Shown here: positions 9,156 through 16,451 of the stretch, in pieces
Layout of the letters: every line of letters begins with the position of its first letter
Position numbering within the stretch: position 1 is the first letter of the stretch
NCBI RefSeq assembly: GCF_014202075.1
Contig: NZ_JACHFZ010000002.1
Span: 372,001-436,000 of the forward strand
DNA length: 64,000 nt
Source: Brevundimonas basaltis
GTDB lineage: Bacteria; Pseudomonadota; Alphaproteobacteria; Caulobacterales; Caulobacteraceae
Direction: 5' to 3'
Position numbers and translations under genes: made by a program
The notes under the pieces: model-generated
What the model was told of the DNA's origin: nothing
Database searches by the model: none
What the model saw: only the letters and a program-made list of their open reading frames with translations

Positions 9156-9273
9156 GCGCTGTTCTCCTGATGGTTCTGAAATATGGAAGCTCTGGAGCGC
9201 CGGGGGAGCGGCGCCGCAACCGCGAATTGGCGGTTGCATTGCACAAAGTCAATGATTGGAAACGCAAATGATC

Positions 9274-9300
9274 GATAGATTTTATCTATCGCAACCATAG
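9274..9300 (-). promoter_or_regulatory. Predicted OxyR binding site upstream of ahpC
   Basis: A near-perfect palindrome GATAGAT-TTT-ATCTATC at 9274-9290. Within it, ATAGATTTTATCTAT (9275-9289) matches the E. coli OxyR half-element ATAGnTnnnAnCTAT at every defined position. After a 7-nt spacer a second ATAG follows at 9297-9300, as expected for the tandem site; the rest of the second element is degenerate. It lies ~120 nt upstream of the ahpC start in an AT-rich patch. It also sits ~60 nt before the divergent HIT gene. Confidence 0.8.
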
Positions 9301-9351
9301 CCTGCCGGTGGTCAGGCTTGACGCATGCGCAAGGCCGGGCGACCGGGAGAC

Positions 9352-9780
9352 ATGATCACGTCGTTCAAAGCCGATCCCGCCTTCGACGCCGGCTCCGTGG
9401 TGGTGTGCGACTGGCCGCTGTGTCAGGTGCGGTTGCAGGACGACGCCCGTTTTCCGTGGCTGATCCTGATCCCGCGCCGGGAGGCCCTGCATGAACTCGA
9501 GGACCTGGGAGAGGCCGACTGCGCTGTCCTGATGGCGGAGGTCGTCCGGGCGGGCGCCGTGGTCCGCATGCTGGGCGAGGCCGTCCACCGCCCGGTGGAG
9601 AAGCTCAATGTCGCCGCCCTCGGAAACGTCACGGCCCAGCTTCATGTCCATGTCGTGGGACGCCGTCACGACGACGCCCTGTGGCCCGATCCCGTCTGGG
9701 GCCGGGGCAAGGTCCTGCCTTACGGCGCCGGGGCCCTGCAGGCGGCGGTCTCGCGCATCCGCCTCAGTCAGGCCGGGTGA
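9352..9780 (+). CDS. HIT domain protein
   Basis: A 142-residue histidine-triad family protein (nucleotide hydrolase or transferase superfamily, such as Ap4A hydrolase-like proteins). The HIT motif reads AQLHVHVVGRRHDD, so the first His of the usual HxHxH is Gln; this variant is common in a proteobacterial HIT subfamily that keeps the catalytic central His. Also typical: CDWPLCQVRLQDDARFPWLILIPR near the N-terminus. ATG 9352 is chosen over 9325 because GGGAGA lies at the right distance. It is divergent from ahpC, sharing the promoter region with the OxyR box. Its 3' end overlaps the convergent next gene by 17 nt. Confidence 0.85.
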   Translation: MITSFKADPAFDAGSVVVCDWPLCQVRLQDDARFPWLILIPRREALHELEDLGEADCAVLMAEVVRAGAVVRMLGEAVHRPVEKLNVAALGNVTAQLHVHVVGRRHDDALWPDPVWGRGKVLPYGAGALQAAVSRIRLSQAG

Positions 9781-10330
9781 TCGTCACCAACCGGGTCTGG
9801 CCGTCCGCGGTCAGCCGCCCGCGCCAGCCCTCGCCCGCGCGGTCCAGCACGATGACGCCGTCCCCCGACGCCAGGCCTTCCAGCGTCAGGGTGCGCCCGT
9901 CGGAGACAGCCCCGCCGGCGTCGCGGCCGTCGCGCCAACCGCCCTCGACCAGCCCGACGCCCGGGTCCATCAGCAGAACCTCATAGAGAGGCCGTCCGTC
10001 CGCGTCGCTGATCCGCCACAGCCCGTCGAGGGGGCCGGCGGTCTGATCGGCGCGCCGCTCGGCCGACGCGACCCCCTGTTCATAGGCGATCTCGATATCG
10101 GTCGGGGTCGCCTCATAGGAACCCCGGTAGGCCTCCACCGTGACGGGGGCGGTGAGCCTCCGGCGACGGGCCGGACTCGCCGCGTCGCCCTCGGCCATTT
10201 CTCGGCCGAAGTCCGCTCCCGGCTCGAACGGACGGATCACCGGAGCCTGATAGAGCTCCAGACTCGACGGACTGGGCGCGGCCTGCGGCGTCATCAGCCC
10301 GGCCAGCGCGGCGATCAGCATTCCCGACAT
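9764..10330 (-). CDS. Secreted hypothetical protein, 188 aa
   Basis: Begins with a probable signal peptide (MSGMLIAALAGLMTPQAAPS). The mature part is charged and hydrophilic, with a C-terminal half rich in beta-type segments (LYEVLLMDPGVGLVEGGWRDG, TLTLEGLASGDGVIVLDR). No catalytic motif or known family is recognised. It is convergent with the HIT gene (17-nt overlap) and stands before the sdh operon, which reads away. The codon pattern is typical for the genome. Confidence 0.6.
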   Translation of the reverse strand: MSGMLIAALAGLMTPQAAPSPSSLELYQAPVIRPFEPGADFGREMAEGDAASPARRRRLTAPVTVEAYRGSYEATPTDIEIAYEQGVASAERRADQTAGPLDGLWRISDADGRPLYEVLLMDPGVGLVEGGWRDGRDAGGAVSDGRTLTLEGLASGDGVIVLDRAGEGWRGRLTADGQTRLVTITRPD

Positions 10331-10510
10331 GACCTCACTGTGCCGATTTCGCCGCCGGCTGGCAAAGCGACCGCCCCGATTTCGCGAATTCGGCTTCGTT
10401 GTCGTCGCACCCGCCGACCGTTCGTTGACCCCTGCGGCGCCGCTGGACTAAAGCCTGATCACCGATTTCGAGCGGCTGATTTCGCTCAGGTTTCTGAGAA
10501 CCATTCGCAT

Positions 10511-10996
10511 ATGTCGATCTCCCCCCTGCCGGGCGACGCCTCCCACGATCCGACCCCCAACTCTGGCCAGGACCAGACCGGTCGTTTCGTGCGCCAGCCC
10601 AACGGCCGCGTCCGCCCGCTTTCGCCCCATCTTCAGGTCTGGCGCTGGCATGTGACCATGCTGGCCTCGATCCTCAACCGGATCACCGGCGGCGCCCTGT
10701 CGGTCGGCGCCCTGTTCGTCGCGGCCTGGCTGGCGGCCCTGGCCTTCGGGCCCGACGCCTATGCGACCTACACCGCCTGGATGGGCTCGCCGCTCGGCCT
10801 GCTGGTCTGGTTCGGTCTGACCGTCGCCCTGTGCATCCACCTGGCGGGCGGCGTCCGTCATCTGATCTGGGACGCGGGTGAGGGCCTGACGCCGAAGACG
10901 GCCGATGTCCTGTCGTGGCTTTCGATCGTCGGCGGCGTGGCGCTGGCGGTGCTGGTCTGGGTCCTGCTGTTCACCTCGGGGAGGGTCGTCCTTTGA
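10511..10996 (+). CDS. sdhC: Succinate dehydrogenase cytochrome b556 subunit
   Basis: 161 residues; one of the two membrane anchors of complex II that bind heme b and ubiquinone. Family signature RPLSPHLQVWRWHVTMLASILNRITGG is followed by three transmembrane helices, with the heme-ligand region CIHLAGGVRHLIWD in the second. The position matching E. coli SdhC His30 (SILHR) is Asn here (SILNR), while the neighbouring Ser and Arg quinone-site residues are kept. The N-terminus is ~30 residues longer and hydrophilic. First gene of sdhC-D-A-B; its TGA overlaps the TTG start of sdhD. Confidence 0.93.
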   Translation: MSISPLPGDASHDPTPNSGQDQTGRFVRQPNGRVRPLSPHLQVWRWHVTMLASILNRITGGALSVGALFVAAWLAALAFGPDAYATYTAWMGSPLGLLVWFGLTVALCIHLAGGVRHLIWDAGEGLTPKTADVLSWLSIVGGVALAVLVWVLLFTSGRVVL

Positions 10997-11400
10997 GCCG
11001 GCTGACAAAAAGCTACGTCAAGGGCGTCAAGGTCTCCGAGCGTCACGGCGCGGGGGAATGGGTGCAGGAGCGGCTGTCGTCGCTGATCCTCGTGCCGCTG
11101 ACCCTGTGGGGCTTGTGGAGCGGCTGGATGATGTCGGGCGCCGGTTACGACGGGGCGCTCGAGTGGTTCCGCTCGCCGGTCAATGCAACCCTGCTGGCGG
11201 TGACCCTGCTGGTCAGCCTGTGGCACATGAACATGGGGCTCAAGGTCATCGTCGACGACTACATCCACAAGCCCGCCTCGCGGACCGCCCTGCTGACGGT
11301 CATCGGCCTGCTCTGCGTCGTGATCGCCGCCGCGGGCGTCTTCTTCATCGTGCGACTGGCGCTGGGCTCGGCCCCGCTGCCGGCCGGTTTCGGAGCCTGA
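10993..11400 (+). CDS. sdhD: Succinate dehydrogenase hydrophobic membrane anchor subunit
   Basis: 135 residues, three transmembrane helices. The N-terminal SRLTKSYVKGVKVSERHGAGEWVQER and the segment LWHMNMGLKVIVDDYIH (heme His and quinone-site Asp-Tyr) identify SdhD. The start is inferred to be TTG at 10993, overlapping the sdhC stop (TTGA), with GGGAGG a suitable distance upstream. An in-frame ATG at 10915 lies deep inside sdhC and would add ~26 non-family residues. The overlap implies translational coupling with sdhC. Confidence 0.88.
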   Translation: MSRLTKSYVKGVKVSERHGAGEWVQERLSSLILVPLTLWGLWSGWMMSGAGYDGALEWFRSPVNATLLAVTLLVSLWHMNMGLKVIVDDYIHKPASRTALLTVIGLLCVVIAAAGVFFIVRLALGSAPLPAGFGA

Positions 11401-11403
11401 TCG

Positions 11404-13188
11404 TTGGCCGCTTACGAATTCATCGACCATGAGTATGACGTCGTCGTCGTCGGCGCCGGCGGCTCCGGCCTGCGTGCCGCCCTCGGCGCCGCCCAGCAGG
11501 GGCTGAAGGTCGCCTGCGTCACCAAGGTCTTCCCGACCCGCTCGCACACCGTCGCGGCCCAGGGCGGCATCTCCGCCTCGCTCGGCAACATGGGCGAGGA
11601 CAGCTGGCAGTGGCACATGTACGACACCGTCAAGGGGTCGGACTGGCTCGGCGACCAGGACGCCATCGAATACCTGGTGCGCAACGCGCCCAAGGCCGTC
11701 TACGAGCTCGAGCACTGGGGCGTGCCTTTCTCGCGCACCGACGAGGGCAAGATCTACCAGCGCGCCTTCGGCGGCATGACCCGCAATTTCGGCGAGGGCC
11801 CGGTGCAGCGCACCTGCGCCGCCGCCGACCGCACCGGCCACGCCATCCTGCACACCCTCTACGGCCAGTCGGTCCGGCGCGAGGTGAAGTTCTTCGTCGA
11901 ATATTTCGCCCTCGACCTGATCATGCAGGGCGGGGCGTGCACCGGGATCACCGCGCTGCAGCTCGACACCGGCGAGATGCACCGCTTCCGCGCCAAGATG
12001 GTCATCCTGGCGACCGGCGGTTACGGCCGCGCCTATTTTTCGGCCACCAGCGCCCACACCTGCACCGGCGACGGCAACGCCATGGTGCTGCGCGCCGGCC
12101 TGCCGCTGCAGGACATGGAGTTCGTCCAGTTCCACCCGACCGGCATCTACGGCGCCGGCTGCCTGATCACCGAGGGCGCGCGCGGCGAGGGCGGCTATCT
12201 GACCAATTCCGAGGGCGAGCGCTTCATGGAGCGCTATGCGCCGACCGTGAAGGACCTGGCCCCGCGGGACATGGTCAGCCGCTCCATGACCATCGAGATC
12301 CGCGAAGGCCGCGGCGTCGGTCCGAACAAGGACCACATCCACCTGCACCTCGACCACCTCGACCCGGCCATCCTGCACCAGCGGCTGCCGGGCATCTCAG
12401 AGAGCGCCAAGATCTTCTCGGGCGTCGACGTCACCAAACAGCCGATCCCGGTGCTGCCGACCGTCCACTACAACATGGGCGGCATCCCCACGAACTATCA
12501 CGGCGAGGTCCTGACCAAGGTCGGCGACAACGCCGACACCGTCGTGCCGGGCCTGATGGCCGTCGGCGAGGCGGCCTGCGTCTCGGTGCACGGGGCCAAC
12601 CGCCTCGGCTCCAACAGCCTGACCGACCTGGTGGTCTTCGGTCGCGCCGCCGGCCTGCGTTGCGGCGAGACGGTCGACAAGGCCTCGAAGGTTCCCGACG
12701 CCCCCGTCTCGGCGACCGACGCCCACCTGGCCCGCCTCGACCGCTTCCGCCACGCCTCGGGCTCGACCCCGACCGCCAAGCTGCGCATCGACATGCAGCG
12801 CGCCATGCAGTCCGACGCCGCCGTGTTCCGCACCGGCAAGACGCTGGATGAGGGCGTCGCCAAGCTCCGCGCCATCCACGCCGCCGGCGACGACATCCGC
12901 ACCACCGATCGCGGCCTGATCTGGAACACCGACCTGGTCGAGACCCTCGAATACGACAACCTGATCGATCAGGCGCTGGTCACCATCGAGAGCGCGGCCA
13001 ACCGCACCGAGTCGCGTGGCGCCCACGCCCGCGAGGACTATCCCGACCGCGACGACGCGAACTGGATGAAGCACACCCTGTCGTGGAAGGTCCCGGGCGA
13101 GCCGGTCAAGATCGACTACCGCCCGGTCCATAACTACACGATGTCGAAGGACATCGATTACATCGAACCCAAGGCCCGGGTGTACTGA
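11404..13188 (+). CDS. sdhA: Succinate dehydrogenase flavoprotein subunit
   Basis: 594 residues, the catalytic FAD subunit that oxidises succinate to fumarate in the TCA cycle and respiratory chain. It has the dinucleotide-binding [14 protein letters not shown], the covalent FAD attachment site [17 protein letters not shown], substrate/FAD region [21 protein letters not shown], and the C-terminal [19 protein letters not shown]. The start is TTG at 11404, 3 nt after the sdhD stop, with GGAGC upstream. The stop overlaps the sdhB ATG by 1 nt. Confidence 0.97.
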   Translation: MAAYEFIDHEYDVVVVGAGGSGLRAALGAAQQGLKVACVTKVFPTRSHTVAAQGGISASLGNMGEDSWQWHMYDTVKGSDWLGDQDAIEYLVRNAPKAVYELEHWGVPFSRTDEGKIYQRAFGGMTRNFGEGPVQRTCAAADRTGHAILHTLYGQSVRREVKFFVEYFALDLIMQGGACTGITALQLDTGEMHRFRAKMVILATGGYGRAYFSATSAHTCTGDGNAMVLRAGLPLQDMEFVQFHPTGIYGAGCLITEGARGEGGYLTNSEGERFMERYAPTVKDLAPRDMVSRSMTIEIREGRGVGPNKDHIHLHLDHLDPAILHQRLPGISESAKIFSGVDVTKQPIPVLPTVHYNMGGIPTNYHGEVLTKVGDNADTVVPGLMAVGEAACVSVHGANRLGSNSLTDLVVFGRAAGLRCGETVDKASKVPDAPVSATDAHLARLDRFRHASGSTPTAKLRIDMQRAMQSDAAVFRTGKTLDEGVAKLRAIHAAGDDIRTTDRGLIWNTDLVETLEYDNLIDQALVTIESAANRTESRGAHAREDYPDRDDANWMKHTLSWKVPGEPVKIDYRPVHNYTMSKDIDYIEPKARVY

Positions 13189-13991
13189 TGGTCCAGCTGA
13201 CTCTCCCCAAAGGCTCCAAGCCCTCCAAGGGCAAGGTCCACAAGGCCCCCGAAGGCGCGACGAACGTCAAGACCTACAAGGTCTATCGCTACGATCCCGA
13301 GGTCGACGCCGACCCGCGCTGGGACGTCTATGAGGTCTCGGCCGACGACCACGGCCCGATGCTGCTGGACGCCTTGATCCATATCAAGAACGAGATCGAC
13401 CCGACCCTGTCGTTCCGGCGCTCGTGCCGCGAAGGCATCTGCGGCTCCTGCTCGATGAACATCGACGGCCGCAACGCCCTGGCCTGCACCAAGGGCTGGG
13501 AGGAGTGCTCGTCCTCGACCATCTCGATCGCGCCCCTGCCGCACCAGCCGGTGGTCAAGGATCTGGTCACCGACCTGACCCTGTTCTACGCCCAGTACGA
13601 CTCGATCGAGCCCTACCTCCAGTCCGATGAGCCGGACCCGGAGACCGAGCGCCTGCAGACGCCGGAAGAGCGCGCCAAACTGGACGGCCTCTATGAGTGC
13701 ATCCTGTGCGCCTGCTGCTCGACCTCGTGCCCGAGCTACTGGTGGAACCAGACCGAATACCTCGGCCCGGCCGCCCTGCTGCAGTCCTACCGCTGGATCG
13801 CCGACAGCCGCGACGACGCCACGGACAAGCGCCTCGACGACCTCGAGGACCCGTTCAAGCTCTACCGCTGCCACACCATCATGAACTGCGCCCAGGTCTG
13901 CCCCAAGGGCCTCAACCCGGCCAAGGCCATCGCCGAGACCAAGAAGCTGATGGTCTCGCCGAGCCGGAAGAAGACGGAAGCGGCGGTCTGA
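13188..13991 (+). CDS. sdhB: Succinate dehydrogenase iron-sulfur subunit
   Basis: 267 residues carrying the three Fe-S clusters that pass electrons from FAD to quinone. 2Fe-2S ligands are in [22 protein letters not shown]; 4Fe-4S and 3Fe-4S ligands in [17 protein letters not shown] and [17 protein letters not shown]. The ATG overlaps the sdhA stop (TGATG). The first ~25 residues ([19 protein letters not shown]) form a basic N-terminal extension seen in other alphaproteobacterial SdhB proteins. The next gene, a ferredoxin, begins 2 nt after the stop. Confidence 0.97.
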   Translation: MVQLTLPKGSKPSKGKVHKAPEGATNVKTYKVYRYDPEVDADPRWDVYEVSADDHGPMLLDALIHIKNEIDPTLSFRRSCREGICGSCSMNIDGRNALACTKGWEECSSSTISIAPLPHQPVVKDLVTDLTLFYAQYDSIEPYLQSDEPDPETERLQTPEERAKLDGLYECILCACCSTSCPSYWWNQTEYLGPAALLQSYRWIADSRDDATDKRLDDLEDPFKLYRCHTIMNCAQVCPKGLNPAKAIAETKKLMVSPSRKKTEAAV

Positions 13992-13993
13992 TC

Positions 13994-14314
13994 TTGGCTC
14001 GGATCACCTACATCGAGCACGACGGCCGCGAGCATGTCGTCGAGGTCAAGAACGGCCTCTCCGTGATGGAGGGGGCGATCCGCAACAATGTGCCGGGCAT
14101 CGACGCCGACTGCGGCGGGGCCTGCGCCTGCGCCACCTGCCACGTCTATGTCGACGAGGCCTTCCAGGCCGAGACCGGCCGCGCCTCGGCGATGGAGGAG
14201 TCGATGCTGGACTTCGCCGAGAACGTTCAGCCGAACAGCCGCCTCTCGTGCCAGATCCGGGTCTCCGACGATCTGGACGGCCTGATCGTGCGTCTGCCCG
14301 AAAACCAGCACTGA
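13994..14314 (+). CDS. 2Fe-2S ferredoxin, adrenodoxin type
   Basis: A 106-residue plant/vertebrate-type ferredoxin. Cluster ligands are in [17 protein letters not shown] plus a distal Cys in SRLSCQIRV, the C-x5-C-x2-C...C pattern of the Isc/adrenodoxin group. It carries electrons for Fe-S assembly or P450-like partners. Start is TTG at 13994, 2 nt after the sdhB stop, giving the family N-terminus [17 protein letters not shown]. Location directly behind sdhB suggests co-transcription with complex II; a direct role in complex II is not shown. The glycerate kinase gene follows after 2 nt. Confidence 0.92.
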   Translation: MARITYIEHDGREHVVEVKNGLSVMEGAIRNNVPGIDADCGGACACATCHVYVDEAFQAETGRASAMEESMLDFAENVQPNSRLSCQIRVSDDLDGLIVRLPENQH

Positions 14315-14316
14315 GC

Positions 14317-15123
14317 ATGACCCCCCCGGGCCGCGCCGATCCGCGCCTGATCGACCGGGTCGGCCGGCTGATCGTCGAGGGGCCGTGGGAGCGGCCGCCG
14401 CTGATCGGCATCGTCGGGGCCCAGGGGTCGGGCAAGACCACCCTCGCGCGCGAGGCGGCCGAGACCTTCGGGGCGGCGCAGATCTCGATCGACGACGTCT
14501 ATCTGACCAAGGCCCGGCGCGAAATGATGGCCGAGGAGGTCCACCCGCTGTTCCTGACCCGCGGCCCGCCGGGGACGCACGATCTCCGCCTGCTGACCCG
14601 GCTGATCAAATCGCTGACCACGGCGCGGCCCGACGACAAGGTGCTGATTCCCGAGTTCGACAAGCGCGGCGACGACCGCCGTCCGATCCGCGACTGGCGC
14701 ATCTACTCGGGACGGCCCAAGGCCATTCTCGTCGACGCCTGGTGTCTCGGCGCCCTGCCCGAGGACGAGGCCGCACTGGCCGAACCGGTCAATGCGCTGG
14801 AGCGGAACCACGACCCCGACGGCGTCTGGCGGCAGGCGGTCAACCGGTCGGTCGCCGGCGCCTATGCCGAGTTCGCCGAGCGGTTCGACGCCATCCTGTT
14901 TCTCGAAGCGCCCGGTTTCGACGTGGTGCTGGACTGGCGCTGTGAGCAGGAGGCCGACCTGCTCGGCGTCGCGCCGCGCGACCTGCCCGCCGACGAGCGC
15001 CGGCGTCTTGCCGGCTTCATCCAGTATTTCGAGCGCATCACCCGGCGCATGCTCGACGGCGGCGTCCGCGCCGACGTGACGGTGAAGCTGGATCGAAACC
15101 GCCAGCCGATAGCTATTCCCTGA
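14317..15123 (+). CDS. Kinase of the D-glycerate 3-kinase (GLYK/YggC-like) family
   Basis: 268 residues with a P-loop GIVGAQGSGKTTLARE (about residues 30-45), and the family features ISIDDVYLT and HPLFLTRGPPGTHDLRL. This matches the P-loop glycerate 3-kinases of plants, fungi and bacteria, which make 3-phosphoglycerate from D-glycerate. Substrate is inferred from family only. The ATG at 14317 follows the ferredoxin stop by 2 nt; the gene ends overlapping the PilZ-like ATG. It is part of the sdh transcription unit by spacing. Confidence 0.8.
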   Translation: MTPPGRADPRLIDRVGRLIVEGPWERPPLIGIVGAQGSGKTTLAREAAETFGAAQISIDDVYLTKARREMMAEEVHPLFLTRGPPGTHDLRLLTRLIKSLTTARPDDKVLIPEFDKRGDDRRPIRDWRIYSGRPKAILVDAWCLGALPEDEAALAEPVNALERNHDPDGVWRQAVNRSVAGAYAEFAERFDAILFLEAPGFDVVLDWRCEQEADLLGVAPRDLPADERRRLAGFIQYFERITRRMLDGGVRADVTVKLDRNRQPIAIP

Positions 15124-15452
15124 TGGACCGTCCCGAAGACCGCCGGCTGCAGCCCCGTTCCCCCGCCAGCGTGCGCGGTCTCGTGCTCGCGCCCGGTCTG
15201 GAACTGCCGTGTCTGATCGTCGACCAGTCCGGCTCGGGCGCGCGGCTGCGGCTGGACCGCAACCTCGCCCTGCCGGGACAGGTGGCGATCATCGACATCG
15301 CCCAGGCCACGGTGGTCGAGGCCCAGGTGGTCTGGCGCAAGGGGCAGGAGGCCGGCGTCAAACGCCTCGGCGCCCCCTCGTCCCTGCGCGGCCTGGTGCC
15401 CTCCCGCCTCGCCGCCGCCCGCGCCGCCCTGCAGAGGGCCGGCGGGCGCTAG
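15123..15452 (+). CDS. PilZ-like domain protein, 109 aa
   Basis: A short protein MDRPEDRRLQPRSPASVRGLVL, with the pattern R-x-x-x-R near the N-terminus and later DQSGSGARLRLDRNLALPGQ, resembling the D/NxSxxG motif of PilZ c-di-GMP receptors. The first motif is imperfect, so c-di-GMP binding is uncertain. The ATG overlaps the preceding kinase stop (TGATG), so it is the last gene of the sdh-ferredoxin-kinase string. It is convergent with the HAD phosphatase gene, whose stop lies 3 nt away. Confidence 0.6.
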   Translation: MDRPEDRRLQPRSPASVRGLVLAPGLELPCLIVDQSGSGARLRLDRNLALPGQVAIIDIAQATVVEAQVVWRKGQEAGVKRLGAPSSLRGLVPSRLAAARAALQRAGGR

Positions 15453-15454
15453 CC

Positions 15455-16306
15455 TCAAACCGCCGCCAGCGTCCCCGCGTTGATGGCGATCCGCCCGATC
15501 AGCCCCTTGACGATCAGGTCCAGCGCCGAGCCCTCGCGATAGTCGGCGGCGGCGACGAAATTGACCCGGTCCTCCGAGATCAGGCCGTAGATCTTCTGCT
15601 GGTCGCGGTCGGAGTTGCGTGGGTCGTAGACGGCGATCGAGAAGCCGCCCTTGGTGTGCATCATCTTCATGGTCGGCACGTCGGTATCGCCGTCGCCGAG
15701 GAAGATCATCCGTTCGAACGGCACCGGCCGGTCGTCGTCGGCCATGAAGCGGTTGATCTTCTCGTGCTCCCAGTGGTTCAGCACCCCCTTGTTGATGCGG
15801 AAGAGGTACTGGGTCTTGGTCGTGTAGTTGACGCCGACCGCCGGCCAGATGGCCACCCCGTTGTCGTCGTAGACGAATTTCGACGCGAACACGTGCCGGA
15901 ACTCGGGCCGGATCGGGCAGCCGTCGATCATCTCCTCCAGCCCGGCCGAGATGATGTAGTGCTCGATCTCCAGCCCGTATTTGGCGCCGATGGCGTTGAT
16001 GCGGTCGAACCAGCCCTTGCCGGTCAGGTCGGACCTCAGCCCGTCGAACAGCTTCACGTCCTCGCCGTGTTCGGCCAGCAGCTTGCGGGTGATGGGCTGC
16101 TCGTTCTCGCGCGCCCGCTGCAGCATCAGCTGCATGTACATCAGGATGTTGTCGCCGTCGGCCTCGCGGGTCAGCGTGTCGGCCGCCCCCCAGAAGTCGC
16201 CGATATCCATCCCCACCGAGGGGATGAAGGTGACCTCCTGCATATTGCCCCGCGCCAGGGTGCCGTCGAAGTCGTAGATCAGGGCGGTTTTCAGGGGCTT
16301 GGCCAT
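15455..16306 (-). CDS. HAD family hydrolase, phosphoserine phosphatase-like
   Basis: A 283-residue haloacid dehalogenase-superfamily phosphatase. Motif I is YDFDGTLARG (nucleophile Asp), motif III/IV is FLGDGDTDVPTMKMM, and the long cap between them is of the phosphoserine phosphatase type. Substrate is unknown. It lies downstream of divL on the same strand with ~145 nt between, a spacer that contains tandem CCCTAAG heptads. A cytoplasmic enzyme by sequence (no signal peptide). Confidence 0.85.
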   Translation of the reverse strand: MAKPLKTALIYDFDGTLARGNMQEVTFIPSVGMDIGDFWGAADTLTREADGDNILMYMQLMLQRARENEQPITRKLLAEHGEDVKLFDGLRSDLTGKGWFDRINAIGAKYGLEIEHYIISAGLEEMIDGCPIRPEFRHVFASKFVYDDNGVAIWPAVGVNYTTKTQYLFRINKGVLNHWEHEKINRFMADDDRPVPFERMIFLGDGDTDVPTMKMMHTKGGFSIAVYDPRNSDRDQQKIYGLISEDRVNFVAAADYREGSALDLIVKGLIGRIAINAGTLAAV

Positions 16307-16414
16307 TGGAGGGTCCAGGGAAGGTCGTAGGGCTTGGGGCTTCGTGACGGGGATAACGCCCGGCCACGCCTTTGGACACCCACCCCGGCTGTCCCTGCTC
16401 TCCTAATCCCAAAT

Positions 16415-16446
16415 TCCTAAGCCCTAAGCCCTAAGCCCTAAGCCCT
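16415..16446. repeat. CCCTAAG heptad tandem array
   Basis: About four copies of the 7-nt unit CCCTAAG (TCCTAAGCCCTAAGCCCT...) between divL and the HAD gene, just after the divL stop. The unit resembles a telomere-like repeat on one strand (CTTAGGG). Related but diverged heptads stand on the other side of divL. Confidence 0.8.
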
Positions 16447-16451
16447 CGCCC

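Noticed and set aside
16415..16446. True telomere or linear chromosome end
   Set aside because: Only four heptads, internal in the chromosome, flanked by ordinary genes.
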